Positions 17,224 to 27,000 of a stretch of DNA of 64,000 nt are shown one piece after another; position 1 is the stretch's first letter, and every line of letters starts with the position of its first letter. The notes under the pieces are model-generated. The model worked only from the letters and a program-made list of their open reading frames with translations. It was not told the origin of the DNA and did no database searches. Source of the stretch: Flavobacteriales bacterium. GTDB lineage: Bacteria > Bacteroidota > Bacteroidia > Flavobacteriales > Flavobacteriaceae. A program made the position numbers and the translations under genes. The stretch is from positions 1-64,000 of the forward strand of contig JALWTX010000014.1 of assembly GCA_026993355.1 (NCBI GenBank). The letters are read 5' to 3'.

Positions 17224-17270
17224 GGTCACTTCGATACAATCCCGACGGATGTCGGGATCACTCAGTGACC
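17224..17270. repeat. Palindromic repeat, copy 1 (upstream of trpE)
   Basis: An imperfect 47-base palindrome: GGTCACT (17224-17230) pairs with AGTGACC (17264-17270), and inside it CCCGAC (17241-17246) pairs with GTCGGG (17251-17256). The same CCCGAC/GTCGGG core recurs at 18.7 and 19.4 kb. It resembles dispersed intergenic repeats common in Bacteroidota genomes. It lies between the attenuator and trpE. Confidence 0.75.
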
Positions 17271-17293
17271 TATTCCTAAATTCCTCAAAAAAT

Positions 17294-18673
17294 ATGAAAT
17301 ACCAAACCAAAATCATCGAAAAACCTGCCGATTTAATCACACCTGTAGGCCTGTACCTTCGGATACGAGACAAGTTTCCCGAAAGCTTATTGCTCGAAAG
17401 TTCCGACTACAACAGCGACAAAAACAGTTTTACCTATATAGTTGCCGGACGTCTGGAACAGTTTATAATAAAAAACAACACGTTGATAATCAACGACAAA
17501 CAACTTGAAATTGACAAGCCGGATACAGTCAAAAACGCCTTAAAAGCATTTATCAAACAAATATATGTCACCCAGCCCGATAAAACCAAACAGTTCAACG
17601 GCTTATACGGATTTACAGGTTTTGAAGCAGTTAAATATTTCGATAGTTTGGATTTTGAACCCAAGCCCAAAAAAGATAATATTCCGGAAATGTCCTATGG
17701 TTTTTACCGGTTTATCGTTGCCATCAACCATTTTAATGATGAAGTAATTATTCTTGAAAATATTCCGGAAGGCGATGTCTCACAATTAGACGATTTTGCC
17801 GGATTGGTTTTTGCACAAAAAACGCCGCAATTTCCTTTTAAAGCCGGCAACGATGAAAGTTCGTTTATAAGTGATGAAGACTTTCTTGAATTGGTCAAAA
17901 AAGGCAAAGAATATTGTCAGTTAGGAGAAGTTTTCCAAATTGTTTTTGCCCGACGGTTCCGGCAAAGCTTTAAAGGTGATGAATTTAATGTGTATAGGGC
18001 TTTACGTTCTATAAATCCTTCACCCTACTTATTTTATTACGATTATGGCAATTTTAAATTATTCGGTTCGTCACCCGAAAGTCAATTAGTTATAGCTCGT
18101 GGCGAAGCCAAACTCAATCCTATAGCCGGCACTTACAAAAAAACAGGCGATTTTGAAATGGATAAATTATTAGGCGAAAAATTACGTCAAGACCCTAAAG
18201 AAAATGCCGAACACACGATGCTCGTCGATTTGGCACGCAATGATTTAGGCCGGTTTTGCACTCAGGTCGAAGTCAAAAAATATAAAGACATTCAACATTT
18301 TAGTCACGTGATACATATTGTATCGGAAGTAACCGGAAAAGTTCGGTCACAGGACGATGCCATTGATATTTTCGGGGCAACTTTTCCGGCAGGCACTTTA
18401 AGTGGCGCTCCTAAATATCGCGCATTGCAATTGATTAATAAAGATGAAGCGCACCAACGCAGTTTTTACGGCGGAACGGTAGGCATTATCAGTTTGACAG
18501 GAGATATTAACACGGCCATTACCATTCGGTCAATATTGAGTCAAAACGGCAAATTGCATTACCAAGCCGGTGCCGGTGTTGTCGTAGATTCCGTTCCGGA
18601 AAGCGAACTCAAAGAAGTAGATAACAAACTCGGTGCCTTGCGAAAAGCCATTAAAATGGCAGAGAGATTTTAG
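17294..18673 (+). CDS. trpE: Anthranilate synthase component I
   Basis: A 459-residue chorismate-using enzyme that makes anthranilate with TrpG. The N-terminal region holds SLLLESSD, the LLES motif of the tryptophan feedback site. The catalytic domain shows GEVFQIVFARRF, GSSPESQLV, PIAGTYKKTG, the acid-rich DLARNDLGRFC and the C-terminal GGTVGIISLTGD. The start at 17294 is chosen: an upstream in-frame ATG would translate the palindromic repeat. Feedback inhibition by Trp is therefore likely in addition to attenuation. A 138-base gap with a repeat separates it from trpG. Confidence 0.96.
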   Translation: MKYQTKIIEKPADLITPVGLYLRIRDKFPESLLLESSDYNSDKNSFTYIVAGRLEQFIIKNNTLIINDKQLEIDKPDTVKNALKAFIKQIYVTQPDKTKQFNGLYGFTGFEAVKYFDSLDFEPKPKKDNIPEMSYGFYRFIVAINHFNDEVIILENIPEGDVSQLDDFAGLVFAQKTPQFPFKAGNDESSFISDEDFLELVKKGKEYCQLGEVFQIVFARRFRQSFKGDEFNVYRALRSINPSPYLFYYDYGNFKLFGSSPESQLVIARGEAKLNPIAGTYKKTGDFEMDKLLGEKLRQDPKENAEHTMLVDLARNDLGRFCTQVEVKKYKDIQHFSHVIHIVSEVTGKVRSQDDAIDIFGATFPAGTLSGAPKYRALQLINKDEAHQRSFYGGTVGIISLTGDINTAITIRSILSQNGKLHYQAGAGVVVDSVPESELKEVDNKLGALRKAIKMAERF

Positions 18674-18701
18674 TTTTAAGCAGACAGAATAAAGTGGAAA
18701 G

Positions 18702-18756
18702 CGGCGCTTCGGTACATTCCGTCCCGACTTTTGTCGGGACGGAACACTCAGCGACC
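18702..18756. repeat. Palindromic repeat, copy 2 (trpE-trpG gap)
   Basis: A perfect 12-bp stem, TTCCGTCCCGAC (18717-18728) with GTCGGGACGGAA (18733-18744), has a TTTT loop. The outer parts (GCGCTTCGG, CTCAGCGACC) resemble the arms of copy 1. Very strong folding is expected within the trp mRNA. Confidence 0.78.
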
Positions 18757-18811
18757 TTTTCTCAATTCATCATTTCATCAGTTAACCATTTAATCATATC
18801 AACAAATAACC

Positions 18812-19384
18812 ATGAAAATCCTCATAATAGACAATTACGATTCGTTTACTTACAATTTAGTGCAGTATGTCAAAGAACTGACCAATGCACAAGTTGATGT
18901 TTACCGAAATGATGCCATAAGTTTGGCAGATATAGATACCTATGACAGCATTATTTTTTCGCCCGGACCAGGGGTTCCCGAACAAGCCGGTATTATGATA
19001 GACGCCATCAAAAAATATGCGCCACATAAAAAAATGCTAGGGGTTTGCTTGGGACATCAAGCCATTGGTATGGCATTTGGTTCCCGTTTGCAAAATCTAA
19101 AAAAAGTGTATCATGGCGTTCAAACACCGGTTAAAATCACCAAAAAAAATGACCCAATTTTTAAGAATATTTCGCCTGTAACCGATGTCGGACGTTATCA
19201 TTCGTGGGTTATTGACTCGAAAACTTTGAGTGCGGAATTGGAAGTAACCGCACAATCAGAAGACGAACAAATCATGGCTATCAAGCACAAAAAATATCCG
19301 GTTTGGGGATTACAGTTCCATCCCGAAAGTATTATGACCGAAGAAGGAAAAAAGATGATTCAAAATTTTTTGGAAGCTAATTAG
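18812..19384 (+). CDS. trpG: Anthranilate synthase component II (glutamine amidotransferase)
   Basis: A 190-residue class I glutamine amidotransferase that supplies ammonia to TrpE. The oxyanion region SPGPGVP, nucleophile Cys in GVCLGHQAIG, and the His/Glu pair in LQFHPESIMTEEG are all present, and the N terminus ILIIDNYDSFTYNLVQY is characteristic. It is not fused to trpE or trpD. The 172-base gap after it holds three repeat units. Its TAG stop lies at the edge of a repeat-like AGACTTGTTAGGTCT sequence. Confidence 0.96.
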   Translation: MKILIIDNYDSFTYNLVQYVKELTNAQVDVYRNDAISLADIDTYDSIIFSPGPGVPEQAGIMIDAIKKYAPHKKMLGVCLGHQAIGMAFGSRLQNLKKVYHGVQTPVKITKKNDPIFKNISPVTDVGRYHSWVIDSKTLSAELEVTAQSEDEQIMAIKHKKYPVWGLQFHPESIMTEEGKKMIQNFLEAN

Positions 19385-19400
19385 ACTTGTTAGGTCTAAA
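19382..19400. repeat. Degenerate half-copy of the CCTAGTAGG hairpin repeat
   Basis: TTAGACTTGTTAGGTCTAA around the trpG stop resembles one arm of the repeats at 19508 and 21331, with GTTAGGTCT in place of AGTAGGTCT. It is a small palindrome on its own (TTAGAC with GTCTAA). The assignment to the same family is by eye. Confidence 0.4.
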
Positions 19401-19416
19401 AAATAACAAGCAGACT

Positions 19417-19463
19417 GTCATTTCGACAGAGTCCCGACTTTGGTCGGGATGATGAGAAATCTC
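19417..19463. repeat. Palindromic repeat, copy 3 (trpG-trpD gap)
   Basis: GTCATTTCGACAGAGT precedes a CCCGAC/GTCGGG core (19433-19438 and 19443-19448), and GAGAAATCTC closes it. The flanks match the repeat at 21385. It is the third element with this core within 2.3 kb. Confidence 0.75.
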
Positions 19464-19507
19464 AATTATGGATAAAACACTAACTAATTGATAAATAGAT
19501 TATTAAA

Positions 19508-19540
19508 AAACCTGCTAGGTTTTCAAAACCTAGTAGGTTT
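19508..19540. repeat. Perfect-type hairpin repeat A (trpG-trpD gap)
   Basis: AAACCTGCTAGGTTTT (19508-19523) faces AAAACCTAGTAGGTTT (19525-19540) around a single C, with one mismatched pair. A near-identical element occurs at 21331-21363. It ends 16 bases before the trpD ATG. Confidence 0.78.
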
Positions 19541-19556
19541 GTAAAAACATAAACCT

Positions 19557-20546
19557 ATGAAAACCCTATTAAACCAACTTTTTCAACACAAAGTATTAAG
19601 CCAAACTGAAGCCGAAAATATTATCAAAGAAATGGCAAAAGGCGATATTCCCGATGCACAAGTGGCTGCATTTTTAACCATTTATAATATGCGTCCGATC
19701 AGTCTGGATGAATTTAAAGGATTTCGTAAAGCACTATTAGATTTGGCTATTCCGGTGGATTTATCCGCCTTTGAAACCGTTGATATGTGCGGCACGGGCG
19801 GCGACGGAAAAAATACGTTTAACATTTCTACTTTGGCATCGTTTGTAGTGGCCGGTGCCGGTTATAAAGTTGCGAAACACGGCAATTACGGTGTGTCGTC
19901 GGTTAGTGGTTCGTCCAATGTATTGGAAGCACTCGGCTACCGGTTTACCAATGACGAAAAAGTTTTGCAACAACAAATAGCCGATGCCAATATTACCTTT
20001 TTGCATGCCCCAAAATTTCATCCGGCTATGGCTGCCGTAGCACCGGCAAGACGTAGTTTGGGACTTAAAACCTTTTTTAATATGCTCGGTCCGGTTGTCA
20101 ATCCGGCACGACCGACTCACCAATTAGCCGGTGTTTTTAGTCTGGAATTAGCCCGTTTGTATCAATATTTGTTTCAAGATGAACCCCAAAAAAACTATGC
20201 CGTGATTTACGGATTAGATGGCTATGACGAAATATCACTTACCGGCGAATTCGTGATGAAAGACCGGCAAGGCGAACATTTGTTATCGCCAAAAGATTTG
20301 AGCTTGCCACAAATTTCACAAAAAGCCATTTTCGGGGGCAATACGGTTGATGAAGCCGTGGCTATTTTCAAAAAAATTATTGGAGGCAACGGTACCGAAG
20401 CTCAAAATAACGTGGTTTGTGCCAATGCGGCTATGGCGATAAAACTTTTCGAACCCGAAACGGATTTTGCAACTTGTTTCGCAGAAGCCAAAGCCTCATT
20501 ATTAGGATTAAAAGCACTAAAAAGTTTAAAAATTATCACCTCTTAA
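19557..20546 (+). CDS. trpD: Anthranilate phosphoribosyltransferase
   Basis: A 329-residue enzyme that joins anthranilate to PRPP. The PRPP loop DMCGTGGDGKNTFNIST and the neighbouring KHGNYGVSSVSGSSNVLEA are diagnostic, as is PARRSLGLKTFFNMLGPVVNP in shortened form (positions about 163-183). Length is normal. It is followed after 3 bases by trpC, so the two are co-translated. It is a stand-alone protein with no TrpG fusion. Confidence 0.96.
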   Translation: MKTLLNQLFQHKVLSQTEAENIIKEMAKGDIPDAQVAAFLTIYNMRPISLDEFKGFRKALLDLAIPVDLSAFETVDMCGTGGDGKNTFNISTLASFVVAGAGYKVAKHGNYGVSSVSGSSNVLEALGYRFTNDEKVLQQQIADANITFLHAPKFHPAMAAVAPARRSLGLKTFFNMLGPVVNPARPTHQLAGVFSLELARLYQYLFQDEPQKNYAVIYGLDGYDEISLTGEFVMKDRQGEHLLSPKDLSLPQISQKAIFGGNTVDEAVAIFKKIIGGNGTEAQNNVVCANAAMAIKLFEPETDFATCFAEAKASLLGLKALKSLKIITS

Positions 20547-20549
20547 AGT

Positions 20550-21341
20550 ATGGATATTTTACAAAAAATTATTGCGCACAAAAAACCGCTTTTGGATCAA
20601 CAAAAATGGCAAGTTTCTATTGAAAATCTGCAAAACAGCCGGTTTTTTAAACGCTCAACCTTGTCATTGTCCGAAGCTTTAAAACAACCGGACAGTAGCG
20701 GTATTATTGCTGAATTTAAAAGACGGTCGCCGTCTAAACCGGCAATTAATTTGACGGCAGATGTTCAAAAAGTAACTACCGGATACCAGCAAGCCGGTGC
20801 TGCTGCGCTTTCGCTTTTGACCGATACCCATTTTTTTGGCGGTAAAAACCTTGATATTGAACAAATTAGAGATTTTATCAATATTCCAATTTTACGCAAA
20901 GATTTTATTTTTGATGCTTATCAGGTTTACGAAGCCAAAAGTATCGGTGCCGATGCTATTTTGTTGATTGCCGAAGTTTTGTCAAAAGATGAAATATTAA
21001 AATTAGCAAAATTGGCAAACGAATTAGGTTTGGAAGTTTTATTGGAAATTCACAGTGCTTCGCAATTGGATAAATTGAATCCATATATAAATGTCTTGGG
21101 AATTAACAACCGGAATTTAAAAACTTTTGAAGTCGGTATAGACAATTCTATTCAAATCGCCGGCAAATTACCGGATGACATCGTCAAAATTTCGGAAAGC
21201 GGTATCCGTTCACCCGAAGATGTTAAAAGATTACGTGCTTATGGTTTTCAAGGTTTTTTGATAGGTGAAAATTTTATGAAAACAGCTGCACCGGAAGAAG
21301 CTTGTAGGAATTTTATTGATGAAATCAACAAGACCTACTAG
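20550..21341 (+). CDS. trpC: Indole-3-glycerol phosphate synthase
   Basis: A 263-residue TIM-barrel enzyme that closes the indole ring. IIAEFKRRSPSKPAIN holds the catalytic-lysine region, LRKDFIFDAYQVYEAKSIGADAI is split over residues about 111-133, and VLGINNRNLKTFEV and ISESGIRSPEDV complete the phosphate and substrate sites. Its last three codons (AAG ACC TAC) and its TAG stop lie inside repeat B (21331-21363), so the repeat supplies the end of the reading frame. The next gene starts after a 108-base repeat-filled gap. Confidence 0.95.
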   Translation: MDILQKIIAHKKPLLDQQKWQVSIENLQNSRFFKRSTLSLSEALKQPDSSGIIAEFKRRSPSKPAINLTADVQKVTTGYQQAGAAALSLLTDTHFFGGKNLDIEQIRDFINIPILRKDFIFDAYQVYEAKSIGADAILLIAEVLSKDEILKLAKLANELGLEVLLEIHSASQLDKLNPYINVLGINNRNLKTFEVGIDNSIQIAGKLPDDIVKISESGIRSPEDVKRLRAYGFQGFLIGENFMKTAAPEEACRNFIDEINKTY

Positions 21342-21363
21342 GTTTTTGAAACCTAGTAGGTCT
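21331..21363. repeat. Perfect hairpin repeat B (trpC end and trpC-trpF gap)
   Basis: AGACCTACTAGGTTT (21331-21345) pairs perfectly with AAACCTAGTAGGTCT (21349-21363) around TTG. It is a second copy of the element at 19508. The trpC stop codon TAG at 21339-21341 is part of its left arm. Confidence 0.82.
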
Positions 21364-21384
21364 GTGAAATTGATAAAAATTTAA

Positions 21385-21430
21385 TGTCATTTCGACGGAA
21401 GGAAGACGAAGGATGACTGACGAGAAATCT
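21385..21430. repeat. TGTCATTTCGAC...GAGAAATCT repeat, copy 4 (trpC-trpF gap)
   Basis: It begins TGTCATTTCGAC and ends GACGAGAAATCT, the same flanks as copy 3 but with a different interior (GGAAGGAAGACGAAGGATGA). This outline matches short dispersed repeats often seen between genes in Bacteroidota. It sits 20 bases before trpF. Confidence 0.65.
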
Positions 21431-21449
21431 TAAAAACAACATATAGACT

Positions 21450-22073
21450 ATGACCAAAAACCTAAAAATAAAAGTCTGCGGTATGCGTGAACCGGAAAAT
21501 ATTTCGGACTTGCTCAAATTGCAACCGGATTTTATCGGATTTATTTTTTATCCGAAATCAAAACGGTATATGGATATGGAATTGCCGGATATCGATTTTG
21601 GCAAGACCTTAAAAACCGGTGTGTTTGTCGATGAACATAGCGATAAAGTTTTGGAAATAGCTCAAAAATACCGGTTAGATGTCTTGCAACTACACGGTAG
21701 CGAATCACCGGAATATTGTCAAAATTTAAAGAAAAAATCTTATCAAATCATCAAAGTTTTTTCGGTCGTAAAGGATTTTAACTTTAACCAATGTGTTGAT
21801 TATGAAGGTATTGTAGATTTGTCTTTGTTTGACACCAAAGGCAAACTACCCGGCGGCAACGGACAGGTTTTTAATTGGGATATCTTATCGGCTTACAATT
21901 TAAAAACACCTTTTTTGTTAAGTGGCGGTATCGGTTTGCAACATTTGTCTGCTATTAAAAATTTTACGCATCCGCAATTAATGGGCATTGACGTCAATAG
22001 CGGATTTGAAATCCGTCCGGCTTATAAAAATATCAATGAACTTAAAACTTTTTTCAATGAAATACGAAGTTGA
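21450..22073 (+). CDS. trpF: Phosphoribosylanthranilate isomerase
   Basis: A 207-residue TIM-barrel isomerase. [11 protein letters not shown] holds the catalytic Cys at the N terminus; [19 protein letters not shown]-like [23 protein letters not shown] and the C-terminal [15 protein letters not shown] follow the family pattern, with catalytic Asp in [18 protein letters not shown] (about residues 127-144). It is not fused to trpC. Its 3' end overlaps the trpB start by 17 bases. Confidence 0.95.
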   Translation: MTKNLKIKVCGMREPENISDLLKLQPDFIGFIFYPKSKRYMDMELPDIDFGKTLKTGVFVDEHSDKVLEIAQKYRLDVLQLHGSESPEYCQNLKKKSYQIIKVFSVVKDFNFNQCVDYEGIVDLSLFDTKGKLPGGNGQVFNWDILSAYNLKTPFLLSGGIGLQHLSAIKNFTHPQLMGIDVNSGFEIRPAYKNINELKTFFNEIRS

Positions 22074-23238
22074 TCAACTGGGATTTTACGGGCGTTACGG
22101 TGGCGCCTTTATCCCCGAATTGTTACACAAAAACATCGCCGAACTGCAAGAACAATATTTGCAGATTATGAACACTCAAGATTTTAAACGGCAATTTAAC
22201 CGTTTGCTCTGCGACTATGTCGGGCGACCTTCGCCTTTATATTTTGCTAAACGTTTGAGTGAAAAATTTCAAACAAAAATTTATTTGAAACGCGAAGATT
22301 TGAACCATACCGGTTCGCACAAAATCAACAATACCATCGGACAGATTTTGTTGGCAAAACATTTGGGTAAAACTCGTATTATTGCCGAAACCGGTGCCGG
22401 GCAACACGGCGTTGCCACTGCTACGGTCGCGGCATTGGCAGGTTTGGAATGTGTGGTTTATATGGGCGAAAAAGATATTGAACGTCAAGCACCGAATGTG
22501 GCTCGCATGAAAATGCTCGGAGCTACGGTCAAACCGGCTACTTCGGGCAGTAAAACGCTTAAAGATGCAACTAACGAAGCCATTCGCGATTGGATTAACC
22601 ACCCCGATGATACTTATTACATTATCGGTTCAGTCGTAGGACCGCATCCGTATCCGGATATGGTAGCGCGTTTTCAGTCGGTAATTAGTGAAGAAATGAT
22701 GCAACAATTAGCTGCACAAACCGGCAGAGATTATCCCGATAGGATTATTGCTTGCATCGGCGGTGGCAGTAATGCCGCAGGTGCTTATTACCATTTTTTA
22801 GATAATGATAAAGTAGAATTGGTAAGTGTAGAAGCCGGTGGCTTGGGTATCGATTCCGGACACTCGGCAGCGACCAGTGTTTTGGGAACGGACGGGGTTA
22901 TTCATGCCAGTTTAACCAAATTGATGCAAGATAAAGACGGACAAATAATTGAACCTTATAGCATTTCAGCCGGATTGGATTATCCCGGAATTGGTCCGCT
23001 ACATGCACATTTAATCAGCAGCGGCAGAACCAAAGTCTTGACGGCAAATGACGATGAAGCCGTTAAAGCCGGCTACGAATTAACCCGTTTGGAAGGTATT
23101 ATTCCCGCTTTGGAATCGGCACATGCTTTGGCGGCACTACCAAAAATAAAGTTTAAACCCGGTGAAATCACAGTAGTCAATCTTTCGGGACGTGGTGATA
23201 AAGATTTGGCAACGTATTTAAAATATTTAAACGACTAG
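22057..23238 (+). CDS. trpB: Tryptophan synthase beta subunit
   Basis: A 393-residue PLP enzyme that joins indole and serine. The PLP lysine is in [13 protein letters not shown], the catalytic Glu follows in [15 protein letters not shown], and the phosphate loop is [11 protein letters not shown]. Other family marks are [13 protein letters not shown] at the N terminus and [11 protein letters not shown] at the C terminus. ATG at 22057 is chosen because it gives the usual N terminus; a longer frame would run into trpF. It overlaps trpF by 17 bases and is followed by trpA after 2 bases. Confidence 0.97.
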   Translation: MKYEVDQLGFYGRYGGAFIPELLHKNIAELQEQYLQIMNTQDFKRQFNRLLCDYVGRPSPLYFAKRLSEKFQTKIYLKREDLNHTGSHKINNTIGQILLAKHLGKTRIIAETGAGQHGVATATVAALAGLECVVYMGEKDIERQAPNVARMKMLGATVKPATSGSKTLKDATNEAIRDWINHPDDTYYIIGSVVGPHPYPDMVARFQSVISEEMMQQLAAQTGRDYPDRIIACIGGGSNAAGAYYHFLDNDKVELVSVEAGGLGIDSGHSAATSVLGTDGVIHASLTKLMQDKDGQIIEPYSISAGLDYPGIGPLHAHLISSGRTKVLTANDDEAVKAGYELTRLEGIIPALESAHALAALPKIKFKPGEITVVNLSGRGDKDLATYLKYLND

Positions 23239-23240
23239 AC

Positions 23241-24026
23241 ATGGGAACACAACGATTACAACAACTTTTTCGAAATAAAAAAGAAAATTTATTAAGCATT
23301 TACATAACTGCCGGCTATCCCGAAAAAGATGCCATGCCAAAATTGATAAAACTTTTAGCCGATAAAGGTGTCGATTTTATTGAAGCCGGTATGCCGTATT
23401 CCGACCCTTTGGCTGACGGGCCGACCATTCAGCACAGCAGTAGTGTCGCCTTAAAAAACGGTATGAATTTGTCGTTGTATTTCAAGCAAATAGCACAAGT
23501 CAGACTAGAAGTCAATTTACCGATTTTGTTTATGGGCTATTTTAATCAAATACTAAAAACCGACATAGATAAGTTTTTGCAACAATGCGAAATCGCCGGC
23601 ATTGACGGACTAATTATCCCAGATTTAAGTCCGGAAATTTATCAAAACCGCTATCAAGACATTTTTAAAAAATATGATTTAGGATTGGTGTTTTTGATTT
23701 CCCCAACGACTTCAAATAAGCGTATACAACTGATAGACGAGTTGAGTTCCGGATTTATTTATGTGGTGTCAAGTTCTGCAACCACAGGCAAAACGGGAGG
23801 CTTTGGGCAAGAACACTTACAATATTTCAAAAAAATAAAAGCTATGCCTTTAAAAAACCCGACAATAATAGGCTTTGGTATCGATTTGGCTGACAAATAT
23901 AAAACCGCTTGTCGGTATGCCAATGGTGCTATTATTGGTTCTGCTTTTATTAAAGCTTTAAATCATGAGAATTATTTAAAAACTGCTTCTGATTTCGTTA
24001 AGAGAATAAAAAAGACCGCCTTATAA
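23241..24026 (+). CDS. trpA: Tryptophan synthase alpha subunit
   Basis: A 261-residue TIM-barrel lyase that releases indole for TrpB. The catalytic Glu is in FIEAGMPYSDPLADGPTIQ and the catalytic Asp in IDGLIIPDLSPE. The phosphate-site loops VVSSSATTGKTGG and GFGIDLADKY are present. Its final codons and TAA stop lie inside the operon terminator hairpin (24011-24038), so the last gene and the terminator overlap. Confidence 0.96.
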   Translation: MGTQRLQQLFRNKKENLLSIYITAGYPEKDAMPKLIKLLADKGVDFIEAGMPYSDPLADGPTIQHSSSVALKNGMNLSLYFKQIAQVRLEVNLPILFMGYFNQILKTDIDKFLQQCEIAGIDGLIIPDLSPEIYQNRYQDIFKKYDLGLVFLISPTTSNKRIQLIDELSSGFIYVVSSSATTGKTGGFGQEHLQYFKKIKAMPLKNPTIIGFGIDLADKYKTACRYANGAIIGSAFIKALNHENYLKTASDFVKRIKKTAL

Positions 24027-24038
24027 AAAGCGGTCTTT
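24011..24038 (+). terminator. trp operon terminator overlapping the trpA end
   Basis: AAAGACCGC (24011-24019) pairs with GCGGTCTTT (24030-24038) across a 10-base loop that contains the trpA stop. The T run is within the right arm. It may also serve the convergent gene ending at 24061, because the left arm gives an equal T run on the minus strand. Confidence 0.75.
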
Positions 24039-24060
24039 CCATTAGAAATAAGGTTTATAA

Positions 24061-27000
24061 TTATTTTTTTATAAACTTAGTTGTAAAGGTTTTTGTGCCA
24101 TTTTGTACCTTAACAAAATAATAACCTTTGGTTAAATTTGAAACATCAAATTTAATATGTTTGCTTTGAATAACGGGTTGTCGTAAGACTTCTTTACCAT
24201 TTAAATCATATACATAAGCAGTGGTAATCAATTTTGCAGGGAAAGTTACATTAATATAATCAGTAGCCGGATTAGGGAATACTTTTACTGTTGCAGATTG
24301 ATTGTCCTCTATTGCATTTGTATCGGCAGTAAATTGACCGGAGAACACACCACGTCCGTAAGTGGAGGCGAATACAGCATTATCATTTCTCAATTCGATA
24401 TCTGTAACTTTTACATCGGTCATCCCATTGTGGGTAGGATACCAATTAGGATTAGCACTGTTAAAGTTGGGCGTCGCCCAAATGCCTAAATCCGTTCCTA
24501 TTATCACTTCATTAGGATTTAAGGGATTTTGCATGATACAATTAACCGGCATATCCGGCAAATCGCCTTCTTTACTTACCCAAGTATTACCACCATCGTT
24601 AGTGTAATAAATATTTTTAACACCATAATTGAAGAAAGTGACAAATATCTCATTTTCATTTTGCCCGAATTCAATATCGGAAATACTCCCTACAAAATTA
24701 TCTCCCGTTATTTCAGAAAAATTAGGGTACGGATTTGAACTTGAATTAGCATTACTTATTATTAGTAGTTTGCCATTTTCTAAACCTACAAAAACTTTAG
24801 AACTAGTTGTTGTAAATGGTGAAACTTTCAAAGCAGTAGGTGAACTATCCATTAATGGACTTTGCAGAACATTTGTAGTAATAGTTCCAGTTAAATTCAT
24901 ATAACGTCTAATAGAATATAAAGTTGATGTCGCCGTTCTTGTGGTATAATTTGAGTATAATATATTTAGATTAGAATCTAATGCTTCTTGATTTATAAAG
25001 TCACCATGTCGATCTGTATTAATATCTTCACTATTTATTGTGTGCCATTGGTTATCATTATAGTTAAATAATCTAATGTAAGCATTATACACATAATTTG
25101 AAATCCGGTACTTATCATTACCATCTTGATCAAAGAAACAATAACCACCATCACCACCTTGGGTTTCAACAGAATTGGCAATTTGTTGTGGTGCATTTTC
25201 AAATAGTTGGGTGCCGTTATCTTGTGCACCAGCCATAAAATAATCGCCATTATAAGCAGTAGTTGGCCCAACAGCCATATGATAAAATTGGGTCACATTA
25301 TAATTTTTATTACGGTGTTCTATTGTATTGCCTCCATCCCATGAATAAGCAACGCCACCATCATTTCCGAATAAAATATGTTGAGAGTCTGCAAATGCTA
25401 TGCCGTGTTGATCAGGATGTATATGATTATTTGAAGTTGGACCATATGCTGAAGAAATTTGTAGCCACAAATTACCGCCATTGGTAGATTTAAAAATATC
25501 TATACCTCCCACAAAAATAGTTTCATCATTAGAAGGATCAACTTCTATGTATAAATCATAAAAACTTTGTCCGCGGGTAAAGTCGTCACTTTGGAAATCA
25601 CCATCTTGAATGGTGGTTAATGGCGTAGTAGTCGCAAACGCATCAGTAGTTTTGTAGCCTTTAACAGAAGCAGGGCTGGCGGAATAATCAACTGCTAACA
25701 AATACATTTTGTTGGCATTGGTTTTAGATACAGCCAATTCCATTCGGCCTGTACTGTTATAAGATTTTGCAATATTGAAATTTGCTCCATCTGTTGAAGA
25801 GATGATAGCACCATAAGCGGCACCATTTACCACACTTCTTGTGGTTGTTAGCCATACTTTATTATCGGCACTTATTTCCAAATCAAAAGGGGTATAAGGT
25901 TTACCATCCGGATTTAATGGTAAGGTTACCTGTTGCCAAGTTGCGCCATTATCGGTCGATTTATATAAACCTTGTGAGCCATATCCCATAATTGTTGCAG
26001 GATAAGCATCAGCAAAATAAGCGTCGCCGGCAGTGGCATATATTTCGGTTACATCATTGTTAACGCGGGTAATGATATCATTAATATGTGTAATCCCTGG
26101 GACCACATATGCAAGGGATATATCAGTATGATTATTTTTAACCGTAGCGTTTATGATTTCATTGTTATTTAAGGCAGACAATATAGCATCGCCATCGCTT
26201 TTGGAAATCATGACAGCCGGAATAGTGACGGTTGCATCAGTTCCTCCCATAATGATAGGAAAGCCGGGAACATTATTAATCATGATCACACCAATAGCAC
26301 CGGCGTTTTGTGCATTTTTAACTTTATCGGTAAAATTGCAACTACCTCTAACAATCACAGCAATATTACCATTGATTGACGAACTATTTGTTAAAGAATT
26401 GCAACCTAGATTAGCATTAAAGGATCCATCATCTACTAATACTAAATTGCCACTAAAAGAGTTAAAATTTTGATCGCCGAAGGCGGCTTTTACTGCAGGA
26501 TAATCACCTTGTAAATTAGCAGGTGAATTAACGGTAACCGTTGTATTGGTCACAAGTTGGGACTCCCCATCTTTACCACCATAAACATGTTCCCAAGTAT
26601 TGCCACCATCTGTACTTCGCCAAATTCCATTTCCGTTTACAGCACCACCTGTGTAGGATTCACCGGTGCCGACAAACATATTTTGCGGATTTTGCGGGTC
26701 GTATGTAATGGAAGAAACCGCCAAATTATGCGGGAAACTTACTTCTACCCAAGGCGACAAAGGGTCTGTAATATCATTATTTCGCCAAAGACCGCCGCTT
26801 ATACCACCGGCAAAAACTCGGTGATGAGTCGGATCATTTGGGTCGAACATCACTGCTTTGGTACGTCCGCCGACATTACCCGGTCCTCTTTCTACCCATG
26901 CAACACCGGTTGTGCCGGGGACACCTCTTCGTTGAAATTGTTCTTTTATTTTACTTTCAAGAGCATAAAGTTTTTCGGGCGTTGGACGTCCCAAAGCAGG

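Noticed and set aside
17219-17293. Longer trpE starting 25 codons upstream
   Set aside because: The extra part would translate the palindromic repeat and matches no TrpE N terminus.
18694-18897. A 67-codon frame in the trpE-trpG gap
   Set aside because: It is made of the palindromic repeat and the start of trpG in another frame.
17224-21430. The trp repeats as a CRISPR array
   Set aside because: Copies differ in sequence and spacing, whole genes lie between them, and there are no spacers or cas genes.
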